This document shows positions 22,898-35,500 of a stretch of 64,000 bases of DNA, one piece after another. How positions within the stretch are numbered: position 1 is the stretch's first letter; the number at the start of each line of letters is the position of its first letter. Below the pieces are notes generated by a model. That model had not been told where the DNA came from. It worked only from the letters and a program-made list of their open reading frames with translations, and ran no database searches. Both the position numbers and the translations under genes were made by a program. This stretch comes from Agelaius tricolor (lineage: Eukaryota; Chordata; Aves; Passeriformes; Icteridae), in NCBI GenBank assembly GCA_023055355.1, contig JALJCS010000002.1:83291001-83355000 (forward strand), written 5' to 3'.

Positions 22898-25800
22898 CTG
22901 TAAAGAAAACAGAGATGATGTTTTAGTCTTGAAAATAAAGATAGTGTAAGAGATGCTAAGGCACAGGCTCAAGGCAAACAGTGTCCAGATTGTCTTTCCT
23001 CCTGGAGACACTGCAATTGATACCTGATGTGTGTGTTCCCTGTCCTGGGAGTGCAGGCTCATTGCAAATTGTGTTTGTGTACCCTGAGTCTTTGTGTACG
23101 CCAAGAGCAACTTTGGGCTGCTGAACTGAGGGTAAGAAAGAAAAGGTGTCTTGAGACTTCTCTGCCCCTGCCAGCATTACTGACCTCAGTCCTGCCTCAG
23201 GTCTGCTAGTCACACCTGCAGTGTGATTTCTGAAATTTAGGTTTATGGAGTAGGAGCAGAAAAAGAAGATAAAACCAGATGTTTAATTGGACGTTCAGCT
23301 ATTGGATGCCCAGTTTGCCACAGATAAAATTGTTATAAAATTCCAAAGTCAGCTGCTCCAAAGTTTTCCAGAGAATAGCAGAAAGCACATTCCTAATTTC
23401 AACTACAAACTTTTCCTGACAGTGTTGTTTCTGGCAGCATCTGTAATTACTCACACTACAATTGCAGTGTTCAGTGTGACTCTCTGCAAGGAAGCCAGGA
23501 TGTGTGGTGGGATGGGCAAAGCACTTGATACTTCCAAACTTCCATCTCTAATCACTAGAATGCTGCTCAGCACAAACAAGGCTTAGCAAAACTCTGCATC
23601 ACTTTTCCTTCTGAAAGGGTTTGCTGTGAAGTATGGAGTCTTCTAAACAAGCCAAATAATAACTTTTTGATTTTTGTATTTTAGAAGTGCTTAAATGCTT
23701 GAACTAGATTAGTGTCCCTTTAACTCCTGCTGTATAAACAAGTTGTTAGGCGAGATAATGCTAATAGCTGCTGTTGACCTGCAGGGGCCTATGGGCTCAG
23801 CTAAAGTCAAGGGCCCAAATGGAAGAAGCAGTTCAGTGAACTGGAAGAAGTCAGGGCATTGAAAAACACAGAAGCTGCTTCCCAGGACAAGGAGCACCGA
23901 AGCATGTCCAGGTCATGAAGTGCAGCAGTGGTGTCTGAGGAACTGCCTGGGTGTCCAAGCAAGATCAAGGGATTTGGGGTCTGTGTGTGCGTGCAAGAAC
24001 AAAAACACAAGAAAAACTGTGCAGAAAGGGTTATGGGTATGGCACTCAGCTGTACTAGAGAGGCTACTGGAGACAGAATGAGGACACTGCCTGTTAATGG
24101 GGACTTCTCCCTCTCTTTTCAGGCAAAGAGGTCAGTGTTCACATCTTGTGTACATCAACTGTCTTCCTGATAGCAAAATCACTGCAAGGCCACATATGCA
24201 AGCTCACCACTCAGTGGTGCAGGGAACATAGCTCCCATTCCCCTCACAGGCAGAGAAGGTAAGGACACAAGAGAGCCTTTCTATAGCTATGGCTTCTTTA
24301 TGACTGTCTGTGCTTTTCTATAGCAGAGGTGTAATTTTTGAAGGACTTCTGGGACATGCTCAAACCCTTCTCATATCTTATTTTTCTTCCTTTTTCATTA
24401 TCAGTGTTACAACAGCTCAAAGCCAGCTCAGCCAAAAGTGCTTTAAATTGGAAAAAAACGAGATGTGATCCTTGAACATGTTTCAGATGACGGAGGTTGG
24501 ACAAAATCAGGTCTGGATAATGACGTTCCCATCTTGTTACCCTGACACCGACCAGCTCAGCAGACGGATCTGGATAGGAAGGAAGTCCAGTGTCGGAAGG
24601 CCAGTGCTGGAAACACGACAAGTAATGAGAAAGCTGGAAGGGAGTTCAGCTCCTTCAGTGATCCCAAACACTGCAGCAGCCAAGTTTAAGTTCCTTTCTG
24701 AGGAACATGCCTGAACTACTCGTTCCCCCATGGCAGCCCCTCCTGTGTCTATGCCTGATGGGATGCAGCAGGGCAAGCTCCAGTGCTGATGCAGATGTCC
24801 CTGTTGCACCATGGAGGGATGTCACACATGTCCTGTGTCAGGCCTTCCAACAGGCATTGCTGGTGCAGGGCAGGCAGCCCACCTGATCCCCAGGAGTAAT
24901 CCTCCCCTCCTCAGTGCTGAAGGAGCCTGTTGGCTTTAAAGTCAGCATTCAGTAATCATTGCTCATTGGTGCTGGGGGGGTTTATGAAGATGTCAAGAGC
25001 AGCTAAAGGTCTTCATAACCTGGAGGCTGCATTATGGTTTGTTTTCCAAATTACAAAAGCATTTGTTTTTCTTTTCTTAGTTTGAAATGATCCAGGTTTT
25101 TCCACACATTATGGCATTTGAAAATAAAATGAATGCATTACTTCTTGCCAGCAGATGCTTTATGCATTCAGTTTTTCAAAGCAGGAACCTACTTGTGTGT
25201 ACATGAAAGAAGTATGTGTGTGAAATCCCTATGTGCACCTACCTGAGTCACATGCTAACTAGGCAAACTGAGCAAATATTCCCACAGCCATGGAGTTATG
25301 GGCCAGGATGCAAATGAACATCTCCCTGCTGCAAATACAACCCTGGCACAAGTTAATGCAGAAGCGGATGCCAGAAGTGTTCAGGTTTCTTGTGCACACA
25401 GATCTGAGTCTAGTTCTTTCTACCATTAAAATTACTTTAAAATACACAGGATCAAGCTCAGGACTCTAGAAATGTTTGCCTTGACTTCAAGAAATTCTAT
25501 GAAAGGACTAAATTCAAAAGACTGAAAATAAAGTTTCATAGCTACACTGTTTACACTATAGTAGAGTTTTTCCTGGTTTTGTGTCCTTCACTTGCTTTGC
25601 AGATCTCTCTCAGTCTGTTAGCTTCTTAACTTTTTCATTCCAAGTTACTTTGATCCTGCAGTTTCTTGAATTAGTTTTTTATCTCTTGCATACCGATCTC
25701 CCTCCACTCTGTAAGCTAAGCCCAGATGTTTTAAATGCCAAGATCAGAGGTTTGCATTGCAGTAATTCTTGAACATATAATAATGAAAAAGGTAGCGGAA

Positions 25801-26852
25801 CTCCAGATATCATCCAACATCTTTCAGCTCTGGTTTTCGTTTTCATCAGAAACACGTTAATCTGGTTGGGTGTCAAAACAACAAAAGCATTTTTTACCAT
25901 CTTTTTCTTTCCTCTTGGTCTTAACCTTGGTCTAAACTTTTTTTTTTAATATTGTAGAGGTGAAATGTGTCATGTGTTACAACCATGTGACTCTGACCCA
26001 ACAACCCAGTGGCTTCATGCCCATGTCATCAACCTGTCAAATCCTTTACATTCTGGCAAGTCTCACTTGGAGGTGCCCCACCTTCCACTCCTGTCCTGCC
26101 ATGGTGCCTGTGAAACACACTGTTCACAAGGTCTTTGGACTTTTCCTGCCCCCGAATCCCCTGTGGTATTCACTTCTCCTGGGGTATTCACCAGACATCT
26201 GTGCCTGCAGCCTGCTGCCCACAGAAGGAGAGAAGCTGGCTGCTGTGCAGGTGCCAGAAGTGTTTGTTTCCTTTGTGCAAAGCAGTTCAGCTAGAAAAGC
26301 TAGTTTTCTCCAGCTGTACCCTCTCACAGGTGAAATAAGGTCATTGTCCCTCTTTCCATGCAACTTCCAAGGCTGTAAATCAACCTATTACAGTGGTGAG
26401 GAACAGAGATTGTTTGTTTGAACAGAAGGGAAAGGAAGAGAGGAGTCTGCAATCTGGAGACAGGCTGTTCTCCAAGACTGGTCCTGCAGAGATGATCCTG
26501 AGCTCACTCATACTGTGACTTCAGCACAAGTTTGTCTCCCAAGAGCATCCCCAAGCCCAAGAGAGGAAAGTGCCATGTCCTCTTGCTTACCAAAGAAGAG
26601 CTCTCCAGGAGCCCTCCAGAACCTGAGCAAGGCTCCCCTCTCTGCCTGTCCTTGCTTGCAGTAGCAGCTCTCCAAGCAGGAGAGGTTCTCAGTGCTTCAG
26701 AAGTGCTTTACTTTCTCACTGCCATCACCAGAGAGGGCAAGGACCTCAGGCAGCCCCTTTGAGCTCTGCAGTGAATGAGAGCTGCAAACCAGAGACTGAG
26801 ATTTGCTCCCTCCCACGGCAGGGCAGGACCTGTTCAGAGGGGAAGTAGTGGA

Positions 26853-27204
26853 TTTCCTGAGAAACTCCTTGTGCTGCACAAAAAGCCTGCTCCACCAAGG
26901 GAGGAGAGAGTGTGGAGCTGTTACTGGAATTCTCACCTCCAGGTCTTCCATAACATTATTATATTCTTTTGTACGTGTGTGTGCCATTGCCTTTGTTTCA
27001 CTTTTGAGCTCTGCAACCCTCTGCAACCCTCAGGAGTTTCCTGAGAAACTCCTTGTGCTGCACAAAAAGCCTGCTCCACCAAGGGAGGAGAGAGTGTGGA
27101 GCTGTTACTGGAATTCTCACCTCCAGGTCTTCCATAACATTATTATATTCTTTTGTACGTGTGTGTGCCATTGCCTTTGTTTCACTTTTGAGCTCTGCAA
27201 CCCT
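26853..27204. repeat. Perfect 168-bp tandem duplication, 184-bp period
   Basis: Bases 26853-27020 and 27037-27204 are identical over 168 bases by eye, separated by 16 bases (CTGCAACCCTCAGGAG). The repeat is direct. Each unit begins TTTCCTGAGAAACTCC and ends GAGCTCTGCAACCCT, and the spacer opens with another CTGCAACCCT, so the breakpoint sits in a short local repeat. No mismatch means a very recent duplication, gene conversion or an assembly artefact. The unit resembles no known element to me. Confidence 0.95.
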
Positions 27205-27704
27205 GGCTGAGTTGCATCTCTTGCTTCAGGTGATATCTGTGCTGGTTGTCTTTTGACAGCTTTGTAAATCAGGTGTAAATCTAGGGAGGGCAAAGGAACA
27301 CTGATGTCAGAGAAATGAGAATCAGCCTCGCTGTATTTTTTATTCTTGGGTGGTTCTCTTGTGGTCTAGAAATAAGACACAAAGGGTCTACAATTAATTC
27401 AGATGGAAACCATCATATTTGGGGGTATAATGACAGACCAAATTATGAGGCAGGTCTGGGAGGGAAATGTTGAAAGTGTGTTCTTGTTTTAGTGTAATCT
27501 CTCTGAGTTAGTTTTCCATTGTCAGTAATCACCTGAAAGAAATGTAGGGGCAGACTCAAGTAAGACAAGGCAGGAGCAAATCCTTTACACACAATAAATC
27601 CATTCCCTGCTACAATTGCCAAATGGGCCACAGTTCTTTGTTAAACCAGATACTTCTGTTGGAGGTAAACCCACCATATATACAAATCACAAAGTTGCTT
27701 CAAA

Positions 27705-27782
27705 TTCCTTTAAGAATTTAAAGGAATTCATTAATTCATGAAGAAATTTGTTAATTCATTAATTAATGAAAAATTTCTTCAT
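27705..27782. repeat. Two AT-rich inverted repeats side by side
   Basis: The first is TTCCTTTAA (27705-27713) with its reverse complement at 27718-27726. The second is a 12-base arm ATGAAGAAATTT (27738-27749) with its exact complement at 27771-27782, enclosing a further AT-rich partial palindrome rich in TTAAT. No transposon termini or target duplication are evident. Confidence 0.85.
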
Positions 27783-30700
27783 TTTAAGAAACTGTGAAGG
27801 TATTTGACCCTGAAATCTAGGTGGCACTGGTATGTGACATTTAGGCATTCTTTGTTAGTCACCTGTTGCACAATGCATCGTAGGACAGATATTTAAGCCT
27901 TTTTCCCATCTGACAGACTCATCAAGCAGAGTTTTTGGTTGTTTGGCTGTGGATTGCCTTTATGTCAGTGTTTTTCTATGTATAAGTCCTGGCCTGTAAG
28001 CTCTGACAGCCACTGTTGATGGACAAACCCTTTTGTGTCCTAGTTCTCTATCTATTAAGGGATACAATAACACTTCATTTCTTTTTAAAGTACCTTTACT
28101 TTCTTTAATGGAAATTATCATGTGAGCTTCACAATGACATTTCTCAATATTCAAGATGAAATTAAAAGGTGAAAAAGTCACAGAGGATGCAGGAACCTCT
28201 AGATGTAATCTCTTCTCCACCACCCAGTACTGCCAAACCACATCCCCTTTAGCTCTCCCACACTGTGTTCTTGGTTGTGTGATAAGTGAACAGGCTGCCC
28301 CACCCTGCCCTACCCTGTCCAGTCCATGTTCCTGTCACTGTGGCCACTGCCACTGCTTCTGCCCAGAGTCTGCCTACATGGAAAGCTCTTGGTGGTTGGA
28401 GCTTTTCGGTACATGACTAATAGATGGGACATTAACCAATTTATTTTTGTATATTTAACCCAGAACTAATATCTACTCCAGAATTGAAAACCATGTTTAG
28501 TTTGAAACATATTGACTAATCTTCTGGTGGGGTGGAATAGATGGAATCCTTTTTCAAAATTGGTATTATAGTGAAAGTGAATTTTTTGCATCTTTTTATA
28601 AGAAGTTTGGTCTTTTCTGTAGGTAATTTGAGTTAGACTGTGCTGAAACACACATAATGGAAAACATAATTTCAAAGATTGGATGGTTTCCGGAATACTG
28701 GAGTTTTATTTAGTATTTATATAGTATAAATTAAAAATAGGTTGTTGAAGGTAATAATAGAAATTGCACAATGCATTTAACAATTGGTTAGATTGTCAGC
28801 ACAGTTATTTAGCCAAGTGTGCTCTTCCCAAGTATTCCTCTGAGAATCTGGTTCTACCACATATAATTAGACAAAAAACAGTGAGGAGAAGGAGGTGATT
28901 TTAGCAAAATATGCTTTTTTTATGCTAATGCAAATACAGAATAACTTTCTCACTAGATTTGAACTGAGACAAATAAGCATGAGCCTCTGAAATCCGGCAC
29001 CCAGAACACACAGGAGGGTAACCCTGGACTGCTTCCCAGTTGCCTACAGCAACTCTGATTTTTTCTGGGTGGCAATCCATTATTAAAACCTAACAATAAA
29101 AGCAAGATTATTGTACATTTACTATAAAAGTAAAAATGCATTCATGATAACAGTGATAAGCTTGTATAATTGTAGTGTATACTTGGCCAGAGAACACAAA
29201 ATTCCTAAAGATAGTGCTGTTTTGAGCCTATGGGAATGAATTCATTTTTTTAATCCAGACTCTTTAATGTTGTTTTAAGGCTGGGTTTGAATTAATGTAG
29301 GGAAGTGCAACCAGCAGAGCTGGGAGCAGTGTAGAAAAACAACTCCAGCCTCATGGAAGAGCCCATGTGGTGATCAGTACCACCACTCCAAGGCAGGGGA
29401 GGGTGAGCCCTGAAGCACAGAATAAAGGCCTGGAGAAGGACTAGAATGGGGACATGCACCCCATGCTGCAGAATGAAGATCCACTTGTTGCTCAGCAGTC
29501 AAATGTCTGACTCCTGCTGGTCTTTCACAGCTCTCCCCTGCCCTATCTGGGAGTAGCAGCTGCAGCTTACTGGAAACCAACATTATTTGGTGGCAGAATC
29601 TTTTTTTTCCTTTTTAACATTTTGTTCACACAATACTGCATTCCAGTTCCATTCACTACCAGGAAACTCTCTGGGCCCACTGTTGTGGCAGCAGTTGTGA
29701 AATCAGTGTGAACATTTATAGATGTAAACAGCTGTCACTGTTCTCTTACAAACCAGACACCTCCAGCTCCAAAAGACCCTAGACTCAGAGAATTTTGTGT
29801 GCCCTTCTGCAGACAGTGCAGCAGCTCTGAGTGTTCATGCCTCACTGACATTTGCAGGGCTCCCACGACCCCTGGGGCAGTGATGGACCAGAAAGTCTAG
29901 ATGGGGATCACTGTAGAGCTCTAAGGCTTCAAGCCTTGCACATCTGCACAACAAATGTGAAACATCTGTTGTCTTATGGAGAGTGTTTGTTTCCTTAAGA
30001 AAATCCCTAACTTAGTGGGGTCTTGGCTTAGGGTAATGCTCGCGTGGGAAATCATGTCTCTTGGATGGGATGTTTGGCTCAATATCCACATGGCAAATGA
30101 AGTGGCTCTTGTCAGGGTCCCTGAAACAGTGTCTATTGCTGGATCAGGTGACACTTCCTGAACCACCATCCTGCTCAGTTCCTGTAGTCCAGCTGTGTTG
30201 CAGTCCTACATGATCTACTGTAGCTTTTCTTAAACCATGAGGAACACATCCCCTGTTTATCTTTGTTGTGTGCAGAAGGCTGTTCTACATGACCGTTTTT
30301 GCTACTGCAGGAACAATTTCTATTGAGTAGTTAGAAGTAGCTCATCAATGTGTTAGTTTGTCAGTTCTGCAGAAGGTATAGCTTGGGGATGTCCTCAGCA
30401 CAGCCAGATTTGCCATCCCCTATACAAGCACACTGACACATACAGTACTGTCTATAAAATGATCTAGGTACAGCAGGAACTGCCTGGGAGAATCTCTGGG
30501 TCTGTTCAAAATTCCCGTATGTATTCCTGCCTAATTCCTCCTGAGGGAATTAGACAAAGACTTTACTGTGAGGGTGCTCACTTTACTGGGAGCTCAGGCA
30601 ATCACCTTGTCTGAGATCAGTCCCTTGTGTCACCCCTGCAGGGACCAGCTGAAAGCTCTGGGACCACCCAGGGAACCAATGTCTAAATGTGCAGGATGTG

Positions 30701-31589
30701 CACCCAGGTGCAGCCCTGACACCAGCAACATCATGGATGCAGCTACAGGACACACCTGAATGTCTGTAACTTAAATTCCATTGCTGACAAGCACACAAGG
30801 CTTCTGGCTCCACAGCAGGAGGTCTGGAGATCTTGGCATTTTAAACTGCTTTTAAGTCCCAAATGAAACCCTGGGACAAGAACCAAAGATTCTGGAAGTG
30901 GGACTCTGTCTCTTTTACTCTCTTTTAGGTCAGTTTTAGTGGCAAACTCAAGACAAAAATTTCTGTTTCCATCATGTTGCTGCAAGAGTGTCTTGGGAGT
31001 TGTTTTTAAGACAGCCAATTTTGTGTGTTTAAGAATGAGTTAGGAAAAGCAGGGAGACTATAAATCTGTATCTGTTGTGGTCATTGTAGCACTTTTCAAT
31101 TGTGTTTGAAATCCAGCTTTGGTTGTGTGAACTGCCATTGCATCTGGGCCCAGTGCATTGAAACATTTGGATAAGAAATGTGTCAGTTTTTGTTGAAACT
31201 CACTTATTGAGAAACATGGAGGATTTATGCTTCTCTTCTGATCCTTGGAATTATTCTCAGAAGGTTTCCCCCAGCAGACAAAGAAAATTCAAGGTTCATA
31301 TTAATTTTCTTGAAACACTACTTTGACTTCTGAGGGGCTTTGAAGGGAACACTGCTGTTCAACAGATGAGTGTTGCAGAAGGGAGTATAAAATCATAAAT
31401 AAAGCAAATTCCCTTCCTGTGCTTTCCTGGCCTACAACACTCATATTTTTTTCCCCAATACATCTTTGCATACAGCAGGTTTCCCTGTGTTGCCCATGAT
31501 CAGCTTATTACTAAAATTATCCAAGTGCTGAGATACAGACTGGATGAGCAGATGAAAGGGGGGTGGAAAATTAGATTGTTAGTGATCCA

Positions 31590-32512
31590 TGACCTGGAAT
31601 AACTGTCAGCCAGTTACTAGTGGTGTATCTCAGGGATGGATGTTGGAGCCAGTGCTGTTTAATGTCTTTATCAATGGCACGTGGTGATAAAGTGCACTCT
31701 CAGTGAGTTTGTGGACAAGCAATCAATAACCTGGAGGGCAGGGCTGCTTTTCAGAGGGCCCTGGACAGGCTGGAGAGGTGAGCTGACAGGTACTTGTGAA
31801 GTTCAGCAAATGTCAATGCACCTTCCTGCACCTGGACCAGAATAGCCCACTGCACCAGCACAGGCTGGGGGCTGACTGACATGGAAGCTGCTTTGCAGAA
31901 AAGACCAAGGAGCCTAGTTGGAATGTGGAATGTGTGTCCTTGTAACAATGTCATCATGGGCTGTGTTACCAAAACAGTAGCTAGCAGGAGGGAAGTGATT
32001 TCTAGCCCCTTTAATTAGCATCTTTAAGACTGCATCTGGAGCAGTGTGACCAGTTTTGGGCTCCCTGGAGCAAGCAAAACTTTAACAAACCAGAGTAAGT
32101 CCCACAGAGATTCACTAAGATTCAGGGGCTGAAGCATATGCTACAAAGGAGAGAATGAGAGAGTTGGGCTTGTTCAGCCTGGAGGAGGCTCAGGGGGTTC
32201 TTCCTGCCATTTACAGCCCCCTGATAGGAGGGTGGGGAGCAGATACAGACTCTTCTTGGGGTGCCCAGGGAAGTGATGGGCACAACTTGAAATGTGGGAA
32301 ATTTATATAAGGACTCCTAAGGGAAAGGGTGGAAACCCAGCAAGGATGGTCAAACATTTAAACAGTGACCCAGAAAAATCTTGAATCTCTGTCCTAGTAG
32401 ATATTGCAGATGTCAACTGGACAGAGCTCTGGGTGAGCTGCACTGGCCCTAACCCTGCTCTGAACAGAAGGCTGGACTAGACACCTCCAGCAGTTCTGTC
32501 ATTTTGTGACTG
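31590..32512 (+). mobile_element. CR1 LINE, ORF2 3' part plus 3' UTR, degenerate
   Basis: A long plus-oriented CR1 remnant. Near 31624-31677 the frame reads VSQGWMLEPVLFNVFING, corresponding to the reverse-transcriptase block GVPQGSxLGPVLFNIFIND. It continues with the CR1 text for the rest of ORF2: LDRLER-like near 31760, SSANVNAPSCTWTRIAHCTSTG-type residues near 31803-31865 (broken by shifts), a CNNVIMGCVTKTVASRREV-like stretch near 31940-32000, and SSVTSFGLPGASK-like text near 32040. The 3' region has GGCTTGTTCAGCCTGGAG near 32166 and ends TCTGTCATTTTGTGACTG near 32495. Stops and frameshifts throughout make it inactive. Confidence 0.88.
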
Positions 32513-35500
32513 AGTGAGCTGAAGGGAAGACAGAGCCAGGAAAGACCTGTGCTTTCCTAGCCATGTCAGCTTGTTCTCTGCAGACTGCAGGACAGCAGAG
32601 CACACTCCACTGCACATCAGCTGTGTCTCTCCTATTTTTAGAAAATGCTGGAAAATGAGTAAGGGATAGATGCAACCACTGACTGTCCATCAACACTGTT
32701 TAGTGATGTGAATCTAATTGACCTCCCACTGAAGTGCATTGTAAGATTCCCACCCATATAATGGGATTTGATAAAGGCCCCATAAAAACAGTAGGATTTA
32801 AAAGAGCTGCAGCATTAGAGGCAGAATTCATACAGAACTTTCCCCTGGCCTTTCCCAGTGCCCCATGAGATAAACACACACTCATTCCCACACACATGCA
32901 ACCTCCTCTGTGGTATCTGCAGTTCTGTACTGTAAATCCTACAGCACTAAAATTAATTAAAAGAGAGATGCATATCTACTCTCAAAAAGAGAATGAGACT
33001 CTTCATTACACATAAAAATGTTTTAAATCTTCAAGAACACTGTAGGAAAGCTGGAAGGTTGAGGCTATAAAAGATATGAAGTGAGCAAAGAATATTTGTT
33101 TCATCAACCTGTGTTTTTTCATGATAGTTCTAATTCAGAGCAGAGTATAGTTAGTCAGGTGTGATTAACTGCTTCTGGGATCTGACATGTTACTTTCTTT
33201 TGTAGCAAGAACCAAGTAACCAATCAGCAGAAATGTGCCATTACCTGAAAGTATATGATCTTTTGATTCTCCTCTGCTGTGGATGAACAATTGTCTTTTG
33301 TTCCTTGAGTAGAAGAATAATATAAAGGGCTTTGCACAGAATAACATAAGGAAGAATTAGGCCTTATATAACATTCTCGGCAGGAAAAGGACAATTTGGG
33401 GAGGGGTTTCATTAATGCCCTGATCTCTGCAGGAAACCCAGCGGGGAGGAAGGGAAGAGCTGTGAATACAATCAGACGTTTGTTAGGTGAAATGGGACCT
33501 ATGAGCATATGAGAGGCTGCACGTTCATTCAGACAATGCAGTAAAATAAACAGAGTGTGACAGCGAGAGATGAATGGAACGTTAATTCTATTCACATTTA
33601 CAAGATTTCAATGGCAATATTTTTGAACAATGGTCCCTATTGATGCTACAAGTGCTTACACATCGTGCCTGCTACTTGCTGAACAGACATGACACTATTC
33701 GAGCAGCTGTATTTTCTAATTGGGAAGAGAAGTTTCCAAAAATGATGAAAGGCTATATCTCATCCATGATGGAACTGTTTGGAATCTAACTCATTTTAGT
33801 GTCTGATTTTTTTCCTCCTAATTGGCATCTCTTAGATTTGCTCTCTCAAGTGGCAGAGCAACTAGAGGCCAAACTTTATTACCTTGAGTTTAATACTTCA
33901 GTGTTTTATCACTAGTGCTTATCAGAATAACAAAATAAACAGCAGTTTTGTCTACTTTAGAAGGAGTTTGCCGTTTTGAGCAGGCCATTTAGATATACAT
34001 CTCCTTTGCCTTTATAAACTGTGTCTCCACTAAGAGGATTTGCATGTCTACATGGTTCAATTGATTGGCAAACTTCCCCTGGTGCACACAAGGTCCCTGT
34101 ACACTTTCTTATTCTAAGAAAGTAATTGGTCATAATGAACTGCTTGGGAAATAAGGGAGGGGAGTGAGGAGGAAAAGAAAAAAAGTCCAATTTCCTGTGA
34201 AATAACTTATTGTGTTATTAAAGGACTTTTATGCAAATATGTGCTGTTTAGGGGTATGAATTCTTCATGCTTTTAGAAATCATAGTTCTTGCCAGCAAAA
34301 ACTTTAGCCATAAACATGACAAACCTCCATCTTGAACTGTGAGCCAAGTTTAACACCACCTATCTGTCTTAAAGGCCAATTTTTACACAATTTGGCTAGA
34401 AAAGTAAATTCACATTACTTCTGTGGATCCTGTGTATTTGCTTGCTTGCTGTCTGTACACCAAGCTGCCTGATTTTCTGCACATTTTGTGCTAAAAATTG
34501 GCCCCTCCCTGGCCATGGGGACAGCATGCTGCTGTAAGCAGGTCCAGGTGCTGGCTGACATCTGGAGAAACTCTGGGTCATTTCTAGTCTGGGATCTAAA
34601 AATTAACAGCCAGAGCTCCAGTCCCTCCTCTCACCCTTTCATTTTGGTACAACCCAGCCCTCCTTGGTTTGAAATCATTGCCTCTAATATTTTGGGTCCC
34701 CAGGGTTTTACATAAACTCCTTGGAATTTGGTCCTGTTGGCGGAGCTGTTCTGGTGGTTTAACCTTTGAAGGACTCAGCAGGGAAGGGCAGGAAAGTTTA
34801 GAATGGATTTTATTGACTATGGACTCAACACTGTTCTTGAATTACTTCAAATCAATGGAAACTTACAACTATCCCTTCCAGTTGCTGACATGCATTTCTT
34901 CTGTATGTATCTTAAAAATTTACCTCATTGTGATGGTCCACTCTTGTTCTGAATAAGACTTTGTGTTTTAATGTCCTCTCCTTGAGCACTGTCCAGTTCC
35001 TGTGCAGTTCCTCTGGGAAAGCATTATAGCAATAACAGAATGGAGAGCAAGACTCCAGGAGGCATGTCATGTTTCTGTAGATTAAAACCTAAAAATTAAG
35101 AGGAATAATTCTGATTTTCCACCTTCACTGTGACTTTAATCAGTAATATATCTCTAATCAGTAATATATTTTATACTGCTTTGCATTTTCAACACAATGA
35201 ACAGAGGATTCTCACAACAACCATAAGGATTAGTTACAGAGATATTATTATCTCTGAACTAGATGGAAAGAAATGATCTTGTAGGGAGAGGACACCTCTA
35301 CAAACCAAAAAGATATTGCTTTGATTCAGAGAGGTCTGAGACCGTGGAGTAGTAATTTAATTTCCATGCTTCAATTTCTCCATCTTATTGAAACAGGAAC
35401 ACAGGATATTCATCTGCCACGGAGGGGCATTCTGATGAGGATGAGCAGGGTAGTGCAGGGCTTTTGCAGTGGGAAGCATGGACACAAAATAAAATTATAA

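Larger units (their letters stand above)
20991..31589. other. Intergenic, 5' flank of SNTB1
   Basis: About 10.6 kb of AT-rich, mostly unique sequence upstream of SNTB1. It contains the perfect duplication at 26.85-27.20 kb, palindromes at 27.7 kb and a candidate minus-strand exon near 22.8 kb. Open frames such as 25960-26421 (153 codons) and 22559-23110 (183 codons) show no domain or motif I recognise. Otherwise I see nothing that can be named. Confidence 0.7.
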
